From Sporolactobacillus sp. STSJ-5 (GTDB lineage: Bacteria; Bacillota; Bacilli; Bacillales; Sporolactobacillaceae), in NCBI RefSeq assembly GCF_024385605.1, contig NZ_JANFOJ010000002.1:124001-188000 (forward strand): a stretch of 64,000 bases of DNA, read 5' to 3'. Of the stretch, positions 8,545-19,000 are shown one piece after another. Each line of letters starts with the position of its first letter. Position 1 is the stretch's first letter. The position numbers and the translations under genes are program-made. The notes beneath the pieces are model-generated. The model saw only the letters and a program-made list of their open reading frames with translations, did not search any database and had not been told where the DNA came from.

Positions 8545-9207
8545 ATGAAGTATCGAAGTGTTTTTGATATTATTGGTCCGGTTATGGTTGGACCATCAAG
8601 TTCGCATACTGCCGGTGCGGCGAAAATTGGGCGAATGGCCAGAAAACTGCTCGGTGTCATGCCGGAGCATGTGAAAATAACTTTGTACGGTTCCTTTGCT
8701 GAAACATACAAGGGCCACGGAACGGATGTGGCAATTGTTGCCGGATTGCTGGATTTTAATGAAAGTAATGCAAATTTGCCTGATTCAATTAAAATTGCGC
8801 AGCAAAAGGGAATGGACGTGCAATTTAGTGTGGATAAGGAAACACAGGTGGAGCAGCCGAACACAGCGCGAATTCATTTATCAGCAGGTGATCAAAGCCT
8901 TGAATTAGTCGGCGTTTCCATAGGCGGCGGGAAAATTGAGATTACAGAAGTCAACGGCTTTTCTATTTCTCTATCCGGAAGCAATCCTGCACTCCTTATC
9001 CTTCATCATGACAAATATGGGGCTGTTGCTGAGGTTGCTGTGCTGATTGCCAAATACGAGCTGAACATTTCCTATATGGAGGTTTCACGACAGGAAAAGG
9101 GACAGCTTGCGCTTATGGTGATTCAAACCGATGAAGAAATCAGCGATGGGCTTGCTGCAGAAATTTCAGGACTTCCTAATATACTCAATGTTGCAGTATT
9201 AGCTTAA
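8545..9207 (+). CDS. sdaAB: L-serine dehydratase, beta subunit
   Basis: Small subunit of the iron-sulfur L-serine dehydratase, which converts serine to pyruvate and ammonia. The 220 residues contain the family opening SVFDIIGPVMVGPSSSHTAG. A C-terminal ACT-type domain (VAVLIAKYELNISYMEVSRQ) is thought to take part in serine sensing. It lies directly upstream of the alpha subunit gene. Two-gene organisation is normal for Bacillales. Confidence 0.96.
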   Translation: MKYRSVFDIIGPVMVGPSSSHTAGAAKIGRMARKLLGVMPEHVKITLYGSFAETYKGHGTDVAIVAGLLDFNESNANLPDSIKIAQQKGMDVQFSVDKETQVEQPNTARIHLSAGDQSLELVGVSIGGGKIEITEVNGFSISLSGSNPALLILHHDKYGAVAEVAVLIAKYELNISYMEVSRQEKGQLALMVIQTDEEISDGLAAEISGLPNILNVAVLA

Positions 9208-9237
9208 TCAAGTATCTTCCGGAAAAGAGGTGTCTTT

Positions 9238-10140
9238 ATGTTTCAATCAATTGAAGAGTTAGTAAACATCGCGAACAGCCGCAATTTGCCTATCTATGAA
9301 GTAATGATTCAAACGGAGATAGAAACGACGGGTAACAAGCGTGATCAGATTATTGAAAAAATGTCTGGCCAGTTGAACGTCATGGAACAGGCTGTCCAAA
9401 GAGGAATTCATGAAGACATTAAGTCACGCTCGGGACTATCGGGAGGAGATGCCCGTCTTCTGCAGAGTTATTTGGAAAATGGTGACACATTATCAGGTTC
9501 GGTACTGCTTGACGCTGTAAGTAAAGCAATGGCGACGAATGAAGTAAACGCAGCAATGGGGACAATTTGCGCGACACCGACGGCAGGATCTGCCGGCGTG
9601 GTTCCCGGCGTACTGTTTGGTTTGAAGCATAAACTGAAACCGAGCAGAGAAGAGATGATTCACTTCCTTTTCACAGCCGGTGCATTTGGCTTCGTTATTG
9701 CTAATAATGCTTCCATTTCCGGGGCAGCAGGTGGCTGTCAAGCAGAAGTTGGATCTGCTACCGGTATGGCTGCAGCGGCGGCAGTTGAAATGGCAGGCGG
9801 CACTCCTGAACAGTCGGCGCATGCAATGGCGATGGCGCTGGGCAACATGCTTGGCTTGATTTGTGACCCCGTTGCCGGGCTGGTTGAAGCTCCTTGCGTG
9901 AAACGTAATGCAATTGGCGCTTCAAGCGCACTTGTTGCTGCTGACATGGCCCTTGCCGGAATTAAGAGTATCATTCCTTGTGACGAGGTTATCGATGCAA
10001 TGTATCGAGTGGGACGCATGATGCCTCCTGCTTTAAGAGAGACCGCGCTCGGCGGACTTGCTGATACTAAGACTGGACGTGAGCTGAAAAAACGAATATT
10101 TGGAACGGATGATCAATTGTCCGTGACTGAAGAAAAATGA
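9238..10140 (+). CDS. sdaAA: L-serine dehydratase, alpha subunit ([4Fe-4S])
   Basis: Catalytic subunit of L-serine dehydratase, 300 residues long. Conserved cysteines expected to ligate the catalytic 4Fe-4S cluster are visible in GTICATPTAGSAG, GLICDPVAGLVEAPCVKRNA and IIPCDEVIDAM. The enzyme feeds serine carbon to pyruvate, useful in a fermentative lifestyle. The gene overlaps recG by four bases (10137-10140), so recG translation is likely coupled to it. The start ATG follows AGAGGTGTCTTT. Confidence 0.96.
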   Translation: MFQSIEELVNIANSRNLPIYEVMIQTEIETTGNKRDQIIEKMSGQLNVMEQAVQRGIHEDIKSRSGLSGGDARLLQSYLENGDTLSGSVLLDAVSKAMATNEVNAAMGTICATPTAGSAGVVPGVLFGLKHKLKPSREEMIHFLFTAGAFGFVIANNASISGAAGGCQAEVGSATGMAAAAAVEMAGGTPEQSAHAMAMALGNMLGLICDPVAGLVEAPCVKRNAIGASSALVAADMALAGIKSIIPCDEVIDAMYRVGRMMPPALRETALGGLADTKTGRELKKRIFGTDDQLSVTEEK

Positions 10141-12185
10141 TGAACACTACTTTGCGTTTTCCAATTACGGAACTAAGAGGCGTTGGCCCGAAGCTGGCAG
10201 AGGACTTGGAGCAGCTTGGAATAACAACCATTGACGACCTTTTTGCCCATTATCCATATCGTTATGAGAACTATGAGTTAAGAGACTTGGCGAGTGCTCA
10301 GGACCAGGAACAGGTTACAATTATGGGGAAAGTGCAAAGTGAGCCGTTACTTAATTATTACGGGAAGAAAAAGTCACGCTTGACTGTGCGTGTGCTGTCC
10401 GGCAGTTATTTAATAACCGTTATATTATTCAATCGGCCTTATTTAAAACGAAGTTTGAAACTTGGCGACATCGTTACGGTAACAGGAAAGTGGGATCGAA
10501 ATCGTGCAACGTTGACTTCAACTGATTTTCATAAAGGACAGCCGGATCAAGAAGCACAATGGGCACCGGTTTATTCTGTGTGCGCAGGTGTTTCGGTTAG
10601 AAAACTTAGGAGCCTGATCAATCAGGCATTTAATCGTTTTCCCAATTATATAGAAGAAGATCTACCCCATGAATTGCTTTCGGCTTACAAACTCGTTGGC
10701 AAAAGACAAGCGGTTTATACAATACATATTCCGAAAGATCAGGCTCAACTTCATCAAGCGAGAAGACGGCTTGTTTATGAAGAATTCTTAAATTATCAAT
10801 TAAAATTGCAAGCTTATAAGCAAATAAGACGTTCATCGTCCAAAGGAATCCGAATTTCTGCGGATCGTGAAAACGTCCGACGGTTTATTAGCTTGCTTCC
10901 TTTTTCATTGACACAAGCACAAAATCGAGTAGTCGACGAAATTTTAACAGACATGGATTCTGACTCGCCAATGAACCGACTTCTTCAAGGTGATGTTGGC
11001 TCCGGAAAAACGGTGATTGCGGCGATTGCGTTGTACACGGCAGTAAGCGCCGGCTATCAAGGTGCGCTGATGGCTCCTACAGAAATACTTGCGCAGCAGC
11101 ATGCTGAAAATCTTGATGAATTATTTCGCCCTTTTAATATATCTGTCGGATTGCTGACTGGAAGCGTGCGTGGTACTAAAAGAAAGATATTGCTTGATCA
11201 GCTGCTTCATGGTCATATTCAAATTCTGATTGGTACCCACGCTTTGATTCAACCTGAAGTTGAGTTTAAACAACTCGGGCTGGTGGTAACCGATGAACAG
11301 CATCGTTTTGGCGTTCGTCAGCGTGGTGCGTTGCGGTTGAAAGGAAAAGAGCCGGATGTATTGTATATGACCGCTACTCCGATTCCGCGCACCTTGGCAC
11401 TTTCTGTTTTTGGAGATATGGATGTGTCTACAATTGACGAACTTCCTGGCGGCAGAAAGAAAATTAAGACCTATTGGGTACAGGAAAATGCGATTGGCCG
11501 TATCATAACTTTTATGAGAAAAGAACTTGATCAAGGAAGACAAGCCTATGTCATTTGTCCTTTGATTGAGGAATCTGAACAGCTTGACGTTCAAAATGCT
11601 CTTGATGTTCATGCGCAGCTTTCTCAAGCACTTCCCGGTTACAAGGTCGCCTTGATGCATGGCAAATTAACTCCTGAAGAGAAAGATCAGGTTATGGATT
11701 CTTTTAAAAGGAGAGAGGCCCAAGTACTTGTATCAACCACAGTTGTTGAGGTAGGTGTCAACGTTCCTAATGCATCGTTGATGATCATTTACGATGCAGA
11801 TCGATTCGGCTTGTCCCAGCTGCATCAACTGCGTGGTCGTGTAGGAAGAGGCAGCGATCAATCTTATTGTGTTCTTCTTGCAGATGCCAAGTCGGAAACG
11901 AGCAGAGAAAAAATGCGAATGATGACAGAGACCACGGATGGTTTTAAATTGTCTGGATACGATCTTAAGCTTCGCGGACCCGGAGACTTTTTTGGTAAAA
12001 AGCAAAGCGGTTTGCCCACTTTTAAGCTCGCTGACATGATTCATGATTACCGAACATTAGCTACTGCGCGAGACGATGCGGCACGGCTTGTTCGGGATCC
12101 GCAATTCTGGCGTGACGAACGTTACACAGGACTGCGCGAGCCATTAACAGAATCAGGATTGACTAAGCTCCTTCATTTAGATTGA
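10137..12185 (+). CDS. recG: ATP-dependent DNA helicase RecG
   Basis: Branch-migration helicase that remodels stalled forks and Holliday junctions. The 682-residue protein has full family length. It carries an N-terminal wedge/OB domain (about 1-230), Walker A GDVGSGKTV, the DEQH box TDEQHRFGV, motif III TATPIPRTLAL, and the C-terminal helicase half with VSTTVVEVGVNVPNA and QLRGRVGRG. It starts at an ATGATG that overlaps the sdaAA stop; either ATG could be used. It ends 180 bp before fapR. Confidence 0.97.
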   Translation: MMNTTLRFPITELRGVGPKLAEDLEQLGITTIDDLFAHYPYRYENYELRDLASAQDQEQVTIMGKVQSEPLLNYYGKKKSRLTVRVLSGSYLITVILFNRPYLKRSLKLGDIVTVTGKWDRNRATLTSTDFHKGQPDQEAQWAPVYSVCAGVSVRKLRSLINQAFNRFPNYIEEDLPHELLSAYKLVGKRQAVYTIHIPKDQAQLHQARRRLVYEEFLNYQLKLQAYKQIRRSSSKGIRISADRENVRRFISLLPFSLTQAQNRVVDEILTDMDSDSPMNRLLQGDVGSGKTVIAAIALYTAVSAGYQGALMAPTEILAQQHAENLDELFRPFNISVGLLTGSVRGTKRKILLDQLLHGHIQILIGTHALIQPEVEFKQLGLVVTDEQHRFGVRQRGALRLKGKEPDVLYMTATPIPRTLALSVFGDMDVSTIDELPGGRKKIKTYWVQENAIGRIITFMRKELDQGRQAYVICPLIEESEQLDVQNALDVHAQLSQALPGYKVALMHGKLTPEEKDQVMDSFKRREAQVLVSTTVVEVGVNVPNASLMIIYDADRFGLSQLHQLRGRVGRGSDQSYCVLLADAKSETSREKMRMMTETTDGFKLSGYDLKLRGPGDFFGKKQSGLPTFKLADMIHDYRTLATARDDAARLVRDPQFWRDERYTGLREPLTESGLTKLLHLD

Positions 12186-12281
12186 AATGAAACCAAAAAA
12201 CTTGCGCCGCGTATGTTATGAGTCGATGATTTAGCACCTTGTTTTGTCTGTGCGCCTCTGCCCTACCCGCGATAGATAAGT

Positions 12282-12314
12282 TATGATATACTAACTATTA
12301 TTACCTAGTCTTAA
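12282..12314 (+). promoter_or_regulatory. fapR promoter region with FapR operator
   Basis: The 17-mer TTATTACCTAGTCTTAA (12298-12314) closely matches the FapR box (consensus about TTAGTACCTrnTACTAA). It sits just downstream of -10-like hexamers (TATGAT 12282-12287 or TATACT 12287-12292). This is the arrangement used for autorepression in B. subtilis. FapR bound here would block transcription of fapR-fabD-fabG until malonyl-CoA releases it. No convincing -35 is seen. Confidence 0.75.
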
Positions 12315-12365
12315 AAAGAAGATGTTTAGTATTCATGATGAACATAAAACGGCGGTGTCCAGTTT

Positions 12366-12941
12366 ATGAGAAAAAGCAAAAAAGACAGACAAGCATCTCT
12401 GAAACAAACGATCGACGATAATCCGTTTATTACGGATGACGAACTGGCAAAGAAATTCACGGTTAGTGTTCAGACGATTCGACTTGATCGTTTGGAATTA
12501 TCTATTCCGGAGTTGCGAGAACGGATCAAACATGTGGCAAAGAGGCAATTTGATGACGTCAAAGCCCTTCACAAAGAAGAAGTGATTGGTGATATTCTTG
12601 ATCTTCAGTTGGATATCAGTGCAATTTCTATCCTAGAAATAACACCGGATTTTGTTTTTTCAAGGACAGGAATTGCTCGCGGGCATCACTTGTTTGCACA
12701 AGCGAATTCGCTCGCTGTAGCCGTAATCAACGATGATCTCGCTCTGACTTCGAAAGCTGAGATCCAATTCATCCGGCCTGTCAAGTCAGGTGAACGAGTG
12801 GTCGCAAAAGCAAAGGTTTTGCGCAAGGAGCGTGTACGTACCGTCGTTGAAGTGGATAGTTATTCAGGGCATGATCATGTTTTTAAGGGCGTATTTACCA
12901 TGTACCGTGCTCATGGAGGAAAAGATAAATCAGAAGTGTAA
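12366..12941 (+). CDS. fapR: Fatty-acid biosynthesis repressor FapR
   Basis: Transcriptional repressor of lipid synthesis whose ligand is malonyl-CoA. The 191 residues comprise an N-terminal helix-turn-helix ([20 protein letters not shown]) and a C-terminal hotdog fold. The hotdog carries the highly conserved stretches [20 protein letters not shown] and [13 protein letters not shown]. Sequence similarity to B. subtilis FapR is very high, including [13 protein letters not shown]. In most Bacillales plsX follows immediately. Here only a 70-bp gap with a small ACGGC/GCCGT hairpin (12942-12959) separates it from fabD. Confidence 0.96.
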   Translation: MRKSKKDRQASLKQTIDDNPFITDDELAKKFTVSVQTIRLDRLELSIPELRERIKHVAKRQFDDVKALHKEEVIGDILDLQLDISAISILEITPDFVFSRTGIARGHHLFAQANSLAVAVINDDLALTSKAEIQFIRPVKSGERVVAKAKVLRKERVRTVVEVDSYSGHDHVFKGVFTMYRAHGGKDKSEV

Positions 12942-13011
12942 ACGGCGGCAGAAAGCCGTCTGATTTGCTTCAAACAGTGGTAATTCGATATGTTGCGGAG
13001 GTTGATGTATT

Positions 13012-13956
13012 TTGAGTAAGATTGCATTTGTTTTCCCCGGACAAGGTTCTCAAACAGTCGGCATGGGTGCTGATCTGATTGCTACCTATCCTGAAGCCAA
13101 AAAAATGTTCGAAACGGCGGACAATCGCTTGTCATTCTCCTTGACCGAACTGGTTATGAACGGTCCAGAGGAAGTACTAAAAAAAACAGAAAACACGCAG
13201 CCTGCGCTTTTGACAGTAAGTGCCGTGCTCTGTGCGTTGCTGGAAAAACAAGGGGTTAAGCCGGATTATTTGGCTGGCCACAGTCTTGGTGAATATAGTG
13301 CATTATATGCGGCGGGTGTCCTCGGATTTGAGGATGCCGTTTACGCAGTTCGTGAACGAGGCTTGCTCATGGAGGCTGCCGTTCCGGCAGGAAAAGGAAC
13401 GATGGCAGCTGTCCTTGGATTGGATGCAGATCAATTGAAGGAAATTTGCACTGCCATTTCAGAACAGGGCGAATCCGTGCAAACGGCAAACATTAATTGC
13501 CCGGGACAAATTGTTATTTCTGGAACCGTTGAAGGTGTTGAGAAAGCTTCAAAACGTGCAGAGGAAGCGGGAGCACGACGTGTCGTACCCCTTTCTGTGA
13601 GCGGACCATTTCATTCTTCATTGATGAAACCCGCGGCTGAAAAAATGCGGGAAGTTCTTGATGCACTGCCCGTTAAAAATGCCGTTGTTCCTATAATTGC
13701 CAACAGCACGGCGCAAGAAGAAGCAACCGCTGAAGACATTCGTGATCATCTAATTGAACAGCTGTATTCACCGGTTCGTTGGACTGAATCTGTGGAACGG
13801 CTGACGCAGCTTGGTGTAGACACTTTTGTTGAAGTTGGTCCAGGAAAGGTGCTCTCGGGATTAATTCGAAAGATTAATCGCAAGCTAACGGTTTATCAAG
13901 TTAATGATGCGAAGAGTCTGCTTGATGTGTCTGAAAAACTGAAGGGGCGTGTATAA
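13012..13956 (+). CDS. fabD: Malonyl-CoA:ACP transacylase
   Basis: Transfers malonyl from CoA to acyl carrier protein, supplying the elongation unit of type II fatty acid synthesis. The 314-residue protein shows [12 protein letters not shown], the nucleophile S91 in [10 protein letters not shown], and the catalytic H201 in GPFHSS. The start is TTG at 13012. The nearby ATG at 13005 is out of frame and closes at once, while GGAGG (12997-13001) lies 10 bp upstream of the TTG. The gene ends four bases before the fabG ATG. Confidence 0.96.
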   Translation: MSKIAFVFPGQGSQTVGMGADLIATYPEAKKMFETADNRLSFSLTELVMNGPEEVLKKTENTQPALLTVSAVLCALLEKQGVKPDYLAGHSLGEYSALYAAGVLGFEDAVYAVRERGLLMEAAVPAGKGTMAAVLGLDADQLKEICTAISEQGESVQTANINCPGQIVISGTVEGVEKASKRAEEAGARRVVPLSVSGPFHSSLMKPAAEKMREVLDALPVKNAVVPIIANSTAQEEATAEDIRDHLIEQLYSPVRWTESVERLTQLGVDTFVEVGPGKVLSGLIRKINRKLTVYQVNDAKSLLDVSEKLKGRV

Positions 13957-13960
13957 TAGA

Positions 13961-14707
13961 ATGGGACTGGATGGAAAAACAGCATTGGTTACCGGTGCTT
14001 CCAGAGGAATCGGCCGCGCTATTGCCATTAAACTGGCTCGGCTTGGCGCATCCGTGATCGTCAACTATTCAGGCAATAAAACGCGTGCGGAGGATACAGT
14101 TGCAGAAATTGAATCTGCGGGCGGCAAAGCGCTTATCTGGCAATGTGATGTTTCAGACGAAACTGCAGTGCAAGCCATGATTAAAAAATCGATTGAGCAG
14201 TTTGGCCATATTGACATTGTTGTCAACAATGCAGGAATTACGCGTGACGGACTGCTCATGCGTATGAAAGAAGAGGACTGGGACGCAGTTCTGAATACAA
14301 ACCTTAAAGGAGTCTTTTTAGTTACCAAAGCTGCGCTTCGTCCAATGATGCGTCAGAAGGCAGGCAGAATCATTAATGTGGCATCGGTAGTCGGTCTTTT
14401 GGGCAACTCTGGACAAGCGAATTATGTAGCTGCCAAAGCTGGAGTGATTGGACTAACGAAGGCTACCGCCCGGGAAGTTGCATCTCGGGGGATAACCGTT
14501 AACGCTGTTGCTCCGGGATTTATTATTACTGATATGACCGACCAGCTTTCGGAAGAAATTAAGGATAAAATGAAACAAGATATTCCACTTGGACAATTAG
14601 GTGCACCAGATGACGTAGCAAATGCTGTTGCATTCCTTGCTTCTGACGATAGCAAGTACATGACCGGACAAACATTAAGTATTGACGGCGGAATGTCAAT
14701 GCAATAA
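13961..14707 (+). CDS. fabG: 3-oxoacyl-[acyl-carrier-protein] reductase
   Basis: NADPH-dependent reductase of the fatty acid elongation cycle, a classical short-chain dehydrogenase of 248 residues. It shows the cofactor motif [12 protein letters not shown], the catalytic Y155 and K159 in YVAAKAG, and the C-terminal GGMSMQ. I chose the ATG at 13961 because [12 protein letters not shown] aligns with the family. A GTG at 13949 would overlap the fabD stop and lies only one base after the GGGG ribosome-binding site. It is co-transcribed with fabD. Confidence 0.96.
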   Translation: MGLDGKTALVTGASRGIGRAIAIKLARLGASVIVNYSGNKTRAEDTVAEIESAGGKALIWQCDVSDETAVQAMIKKSIEQFGHIDIVVNNAGITRDGLLMRMKEEDWDAVLNTNLKGVFLVTKAALRPMMRQKAGRIINVASVVGLLGNSGQANYVAAKAGVIGLTKATAREVASRGITVNAVAPGFIITDMTDQLSEEIKDKMKQDIPLGQLGAPDDVANAVAFLASDDSKYMTGQTLSIDGGMSMQ

Positions 14708-14740
14708 AATGATTGAGGTACGCTTAAAGAGAGTTTCATT

Positions 14741-14799
14741 AAGTGAGACGGGTAGTTCATCAGTTTCTCACTGCGAAAGCTTTTCAGGGCGTTGTGCCC
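14741..14799 (+). other. Structured leader upstream of acpP
   Basis: The 147-bp fabG-acpP gap is long for this operon and holds two hairpins. One is AGTGAGA (14742-14748) with TCTCACT (14766-14772). The other is GGGC (14787-14790) with GCCC (14796-14799). Neither has a proper T-run, so an attenuator or mRNA-stability role is only a guess. A poor promoter-like pair (TTGAGG, TCATTA) lies upstream. Confidence 0.35.
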
Positions 14800-14854
14800 A
14801 CTCCTTTTACGGAGAGCTAAAAAAATGTAAATGCCCTCGAGAGGAGGTGACGAC

Positions 14855-15097
14855 ATGGCAGATGAAGATGTTTTGACACGTGTCAAGAAAATCGTTGTCG
14901 ACCGATTAGGCGTAGATGAAGCAGACGTTAAACTGGAAGCTTCATTTAAAGAAGATTTGGACGCAGATTCTCTTGATATTGTAGAACTTGTCATGGAACT
15001 TGAAGACGAATTTAATTTGGAAATCTCCGATGAAGATGCGGAAAAGATTCAAAGCGTTGGTGACGTCGTATCTTACATAGAGAGCCATAAATCCTGA
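14855..15097 (+). CDS. acpP: Acyl carrier protein
   Basis: An 80-residue acidic carrier of growing acyl chains. The phosphopantetheine attachment serine is S39 in [11 protein letters not shown]. The rest ([18 protein letters not shown], then [18 protein letters not shown]) is typical. I chose the ATG at 14855, five bases after GAGAGGAGGTGA. The longer frame from 14831 consists of ribosome-binding-site sequence translated. It lies at its usual place before rnc. Confidence 0.97.
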   Translation: MADEDVLTRVKKIVVDRLGVDEADVKLEASFKEDLDADSLDIVELVMELEDEFNLEISDEDAEKIQSVGDVVSYIESHKS

Positions 15098-15113
15098 CAT
15101 TCTAACCATGAGT

Positions 15114-15160
15114 CCCGTTTTTATAAATCCGTTTATAAGGACGGGGCTTCTTATTATTTT
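15114..15160 (+). terminator. Probable terminator between acpP and rnc
   Basis: CCCGT (15114-15118) pairs with ACGGG (15141-15145), and the inner arms TTATAAA and TTTATAA pair around TCCG. A T-rich tail (CTTCTTATTATTTT) follows. The interrupted stem and T-rich tail suggest partial or full termination of the fab transcript. Confidence 0.6.
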
Positions 15161-15214
15161 CGGAAGTTATGGAAAAAATGGATTTTGGTTTCTTAGTTAG
15201 CGGAGGTGAAACGT

Positions 15215-15943
15215 GTGCCAAGTTCAAAAAAGATGCAAGATCAGGAAAAAGAAGTAACTGAAAGGCTTCATCATTTTCTTGATGATTTTTCATTCTCATT
15301 TCAAAATGAAGACTTATTAAAGCAAGCATTTACCCATTCATCTTATGTGAATGAGCACCGTCGTGCGTCACAAGACGATTATGAGCGACTTGAATTTCTT
15401 GGGGATGCTGTTCTTGAGTTATTGATCTCTCAATATCTTTTCAAACATTATCCGGATCTTACTGAGGGAGACATGACAAAGCTGCGTGCGGCCATTGTGT
15501 GTGAAGGCGGATTATTTCAATTTGCGTCATCGCTGTCTTTCGAGGATAAGATTTTTCTTGGACGCGGGGAAGAGGTAACCGGCGGACGAAAGCGTCCATC
15601 GCTTCTAGCGGATGTCTTTGAAGCGTTTATCGGCGCTCTGTATCTCGATCAGGGATTGACTGAAGTCGAGCGATTCCTAAAAATAGTTGTTTATCCGAGA
15701 ATTAACGACGGCACTTTTTCCCATGTGATGGATTACAAAAGCCAATTGCAAGAGACAATTCAGAGGAGAAATCTGGGTGAACTGGATTATGAGCTGTTGT
15801 CCGAAAAAGGACCGGCACATCATCGCGAGTTTACGTCAAATGTATTGCTGAATGGTGAAATCGTCGGTATGGGCAAAGGACATTCGAAAAAAGATTCGGA
15901 GCAAAGTGCGGCATGCAAAGCGCTTAAGAATCTTGCCGAGTAA
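15215..15943 (+). CDS. rnc: Ribonuclease III
   Basis: Double-strand-specific endoribonuclease for rRNA and small RNA processing. The 242-residue product has the signature [16 protein letters not shown] with metal-binding acidic residues, the second acidic site near [17 protein letters not shown], and a C-terminal dsRNA-binding domain (DYKSQLQE to [16 protein letters not shown]). I chose the GTG at 15215, eight bases after GGAGG. The GTG at 15206 is part of the ribosome-binding site. The rnc-smc-ftsY order is the common Bacillales arrangement. Confidence 0.95.
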   Translation: MPSSKKMQDQEKEVTERLHHFLDDFSFSFQNEDLLKQAFTHSSYVNEHRRASQDDYERLEFLGDAVLELLISQYLFKHYPDLTEGDMTKLRAAIVCEGGLFQFASSLSFEDKIFLGRGEEVTGGRKRPSLLADVFEAFIGALYLDQGLTEVERFLKIVVYPRINDGTFSHVMDYKSQLQETIQRRNLGELDYELLSEKGPAHHREFTSNVLLNGEIVGMGKGHSKKDSEQSAACKALKNLAE

Positions 15944-15977
15944 CAAAAGCAGCCGGGCGCTCTCGGCTGTTTTTGTT
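15942..15977 (+). terminator. Terminator after rnc
   Basis: A nearly perfect 14-bp inverted repeat, AACAAAAGCAGCCG (15942-15955) with CGGCTGTTTTTGTT (15964-15977), overlaps the rnc stop codon. The A/T arms supply a T-run on the + strand. It would separate rnc from smc, unless read through. Confidence 0.75.
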
Positions 15978-16073
15978 ACTCGTTTTGTGGTTTATTCATG
16001 ATGTGCAAAATCAGGCTTAACCATGAATTTAATCAAGGTGAATTATAGAAGGGTAAGAAACGGAGGGATCGGG

Positions 16074-19000
16074 ATGTTCCTCAAGCGATTGGATGTCTCA
16101 GGCTTTAAATCATTTGCCAACAAAACATCTGTTGAATTTGTTCCGGGAGTTACTGCGGTTGTCGGTCCGAACGGAAGCGGTAAAAGCAATATCACAGAAG
16201 CTATTCGCTGGGTACTCGGGGAACAATCGGCCAAATCGCTGCGCGGATCCAAGATGGAAGATATTATTTTCTCGGGAAGTGATGCGAAAAAGGCAGTCAA
16301 TATGGCTGAAGTGACGCTCACGCTGGACAACAGCGATCACTACATATCAATGGATTTCAGCGAAATCAGCGTCACACGACGTGTGTTTCGTTCCGGGGAA
16401 AGCGAATTCCAACTCAATAAACAAAACTGTCGGTTAAAAGATATCGTTGATTTGTTTATGGATTCCGGACTGGGCAAAGAGGCATATTCGGTTATTGGTC
16501 AGGGAAAAATCGATGAGATTCTGAATAGTAAAGCAGAAGATAAACGGAAAATTTTTGAGGAAGCATCAGGTGTCCTCAAATATAAATTACGCAAGCAGGC
16601 TGCTGAAAAGCAGCTGAATGATTCCGAAGACAGCTTAAATCGTGTTGAAGATATTCTGCATGAGTTGGACGATCGGCTTGAGCCGCTTGAGAAGCAGGCG
16701 TCAATTGCCAAAGATTTTTTAGAGAAAAAAAGCGAACTAGAGGAAGTGGACATTGCACTGCTTGCTCATGATATCGATGAAGTTCATAGTCAATGGGAGC
16801 TTGCGAAAAATCAGGTAGATGAACTGAACCAATTAAAAATAGAATTATCCGATAAAGTGAATACCAGTGAGCATGATTATCGGCAACATCGTTCAGCACT
16901 TGAAGAATTGGACCATTTAATTGAAAAAAGGCAGACTGAATGGGCAGAATCTGCTGAGAAACTGGAAAAATTGTTAGGCAGAAAGCAAGTCATAGAGGAA
17001 CGACACAAGCATGCACAAAGCAGTGCTGATGAACTGAGAGAACGTATCGCACACTTGGAACATCAATTGAACGAGGAACGGCAAGTACTTGATCAGGCAC
17101 TTGCCAACAGTAAATCGGAGCGTATCTTTTTGACGCAATTGCAGCAGAATCTAGTGAAAAAACAAAATGAGTATCATAGTTTTGAACAGAATTTAGATGA
17201 ACTGATTGAAAAGCTTAAAGGCGAATACATCGAGATCTTAAATCAACAAGCCTCCATGCGCAACGAGCAGCATTATCTATCTGATCAGGCAAAAACCTTG
17301 GAATTGAAGAAAACGCGCATTCAATCAAACACAGTAGAAATACAGACATCTGCAGAAGAGGCCGGCAAGAGAAAGCAAATACTTACGGCTAAATTGGAAG
17401 CGCTGGCTAGTGAAGGCAAACGTCTGAAGGACCGCTATGATAAGCTCCGTACCCGATTGGAAGAGGGAAGAGAACGCTATACTAAAGAAAAAGATGCTGT
17501 AAATAAAATCAGCAATTATATTGAACAAGCGCGATCAAGAAAAGAATTGCTGGAATCTCTTAAAGAAGATTATGCCGGCTATTATCAAGGCGTTAAGGTT
17601 ATTTTAAAAAATCGAAAAAGACTGTCCGGAATTCACGGTGCGGTCGCTGAACTCATTCAGGTGAATAAAGAGTACGGCACGGCAATTGAAACAGCTCTTG
17701 GCGCCTCTTCCCAGCATGTGATTGTTTCTGATGAATCTGCCGGCAGGCAGGCGATTCAATTTTTACGGCAAAACAAAGCCGGTCGCGCAACTTTCCTGCC
17801 CATTTCTGTTATTCGGCCGAAGGCAATTGCTTCATCAGAACGCAATCGTCTTCAATCAAATTCAGCTTTTATTGGTGCAGGATCTGAATTACTGACATGC
17901 GATCCTCATTATAAACCCATAGTTGATTTTTTACTGGGTTCTGTGATCATTGCAAAGAATTTGGAGGGTGCAAATGAACTTGCACGTCAAGTGAACTATC
18001 GGTATCGAATCGTTACTTTAGCAGGAGATGTTGTAGCTCCTGGTGGTGCCATGACTGGAGGCAGCACGAAGCAGCAGCAAACAAGTCTGATCAGCCGAAG
18101 TACCGAAATTGAAGAATTGAGCCGGCAAATCGACGAGATGCAAGAAAAAAGAAAGCAGCTGCAAATCGATTTCTCCAATTTAAAGAATCAGATTGCAGCA
18201 GACGAGTTGGAATCCGATTCAGCACGCAAATCTGTGGAGGAGGCGCTTAATCAGTACCGCAGCATCGAAACACAAAAAAGAGATGCAGAAACTGAAGAAA
18301 AAGCAAGTCTTGATAAGTATCATTTATTGACAAGGGAAAATGGTGATTTCAGCACAGAGCAGAAAAAAATTGCAGAACGGTTGCGGATTATCGATGCTGA
18401 TGTTTCGAAGAATGAAGAACGCGGTAAAGCTCTGACAGATCAAATTGAAAGCTTAACGAAAAATCGAAAAGATATCGATTCTTCAAAACAAGAGATTCAG
18501 TCGGAGATAACAGCACTTAAGGTCCAAATCGCAGAACAGAGCCAGATTACTGCGCATCAACAAGAAAAAGCAGATCAATCAAAACGACGGGTCGGTGAAC
18601 TAAAAGAATCACTCGATACGCTTCGTTCTTCTGCTGACGGGATCGGCTTTGAGATTGAGAACCAGAATGATAATGCGGAGAAGCTGGATCAGCTCATTGA
18701 AGAAGCAAAGACGTATAAAGAAACGACTATGACGGAATTGATGGAAATGCGTGATTCCCGGCGAAATAAGCAAAAGGCCTTGGCGGAGGAAGAGACACTC
18801 ATGTCACAAGACCGTACAGAATTAACCAGGATCAGCAACTTGTATCAAGAGAAAAACGTTCTTCTTGGGCGAATGGATGTTCAGCTCGATCATCTTTTAG
18901 ACACACTAAGAGAAGACTATGAACTGACCATTGAAGCGGCAAGAGACAAGTACAAACTAAATATGGATGTTGACGAAGCACGAAAAAAAGTCAAATTAAT

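Noticed and set aside
11121-11660. Minus-strand ORF of 179 codons inside recG
   Set aside because: Long, but antisense to conserved helicase motifs; composition is a mirror of recG codon use.
14682-14876. Small + strand ORF in the fabG-acpP gap (64 codons)
   Set aside because: Overlaps fabG and acpP in another frame, Cys/Ser-rich translation without family features, and no ribosome-binding site.
16576-16899. Minus-strand ORF of 107 codons inside smc
   Set aside because: Lies fully within a strongly conserved gene, has no ribosome-binding site, and its translation has no recognisable motif.
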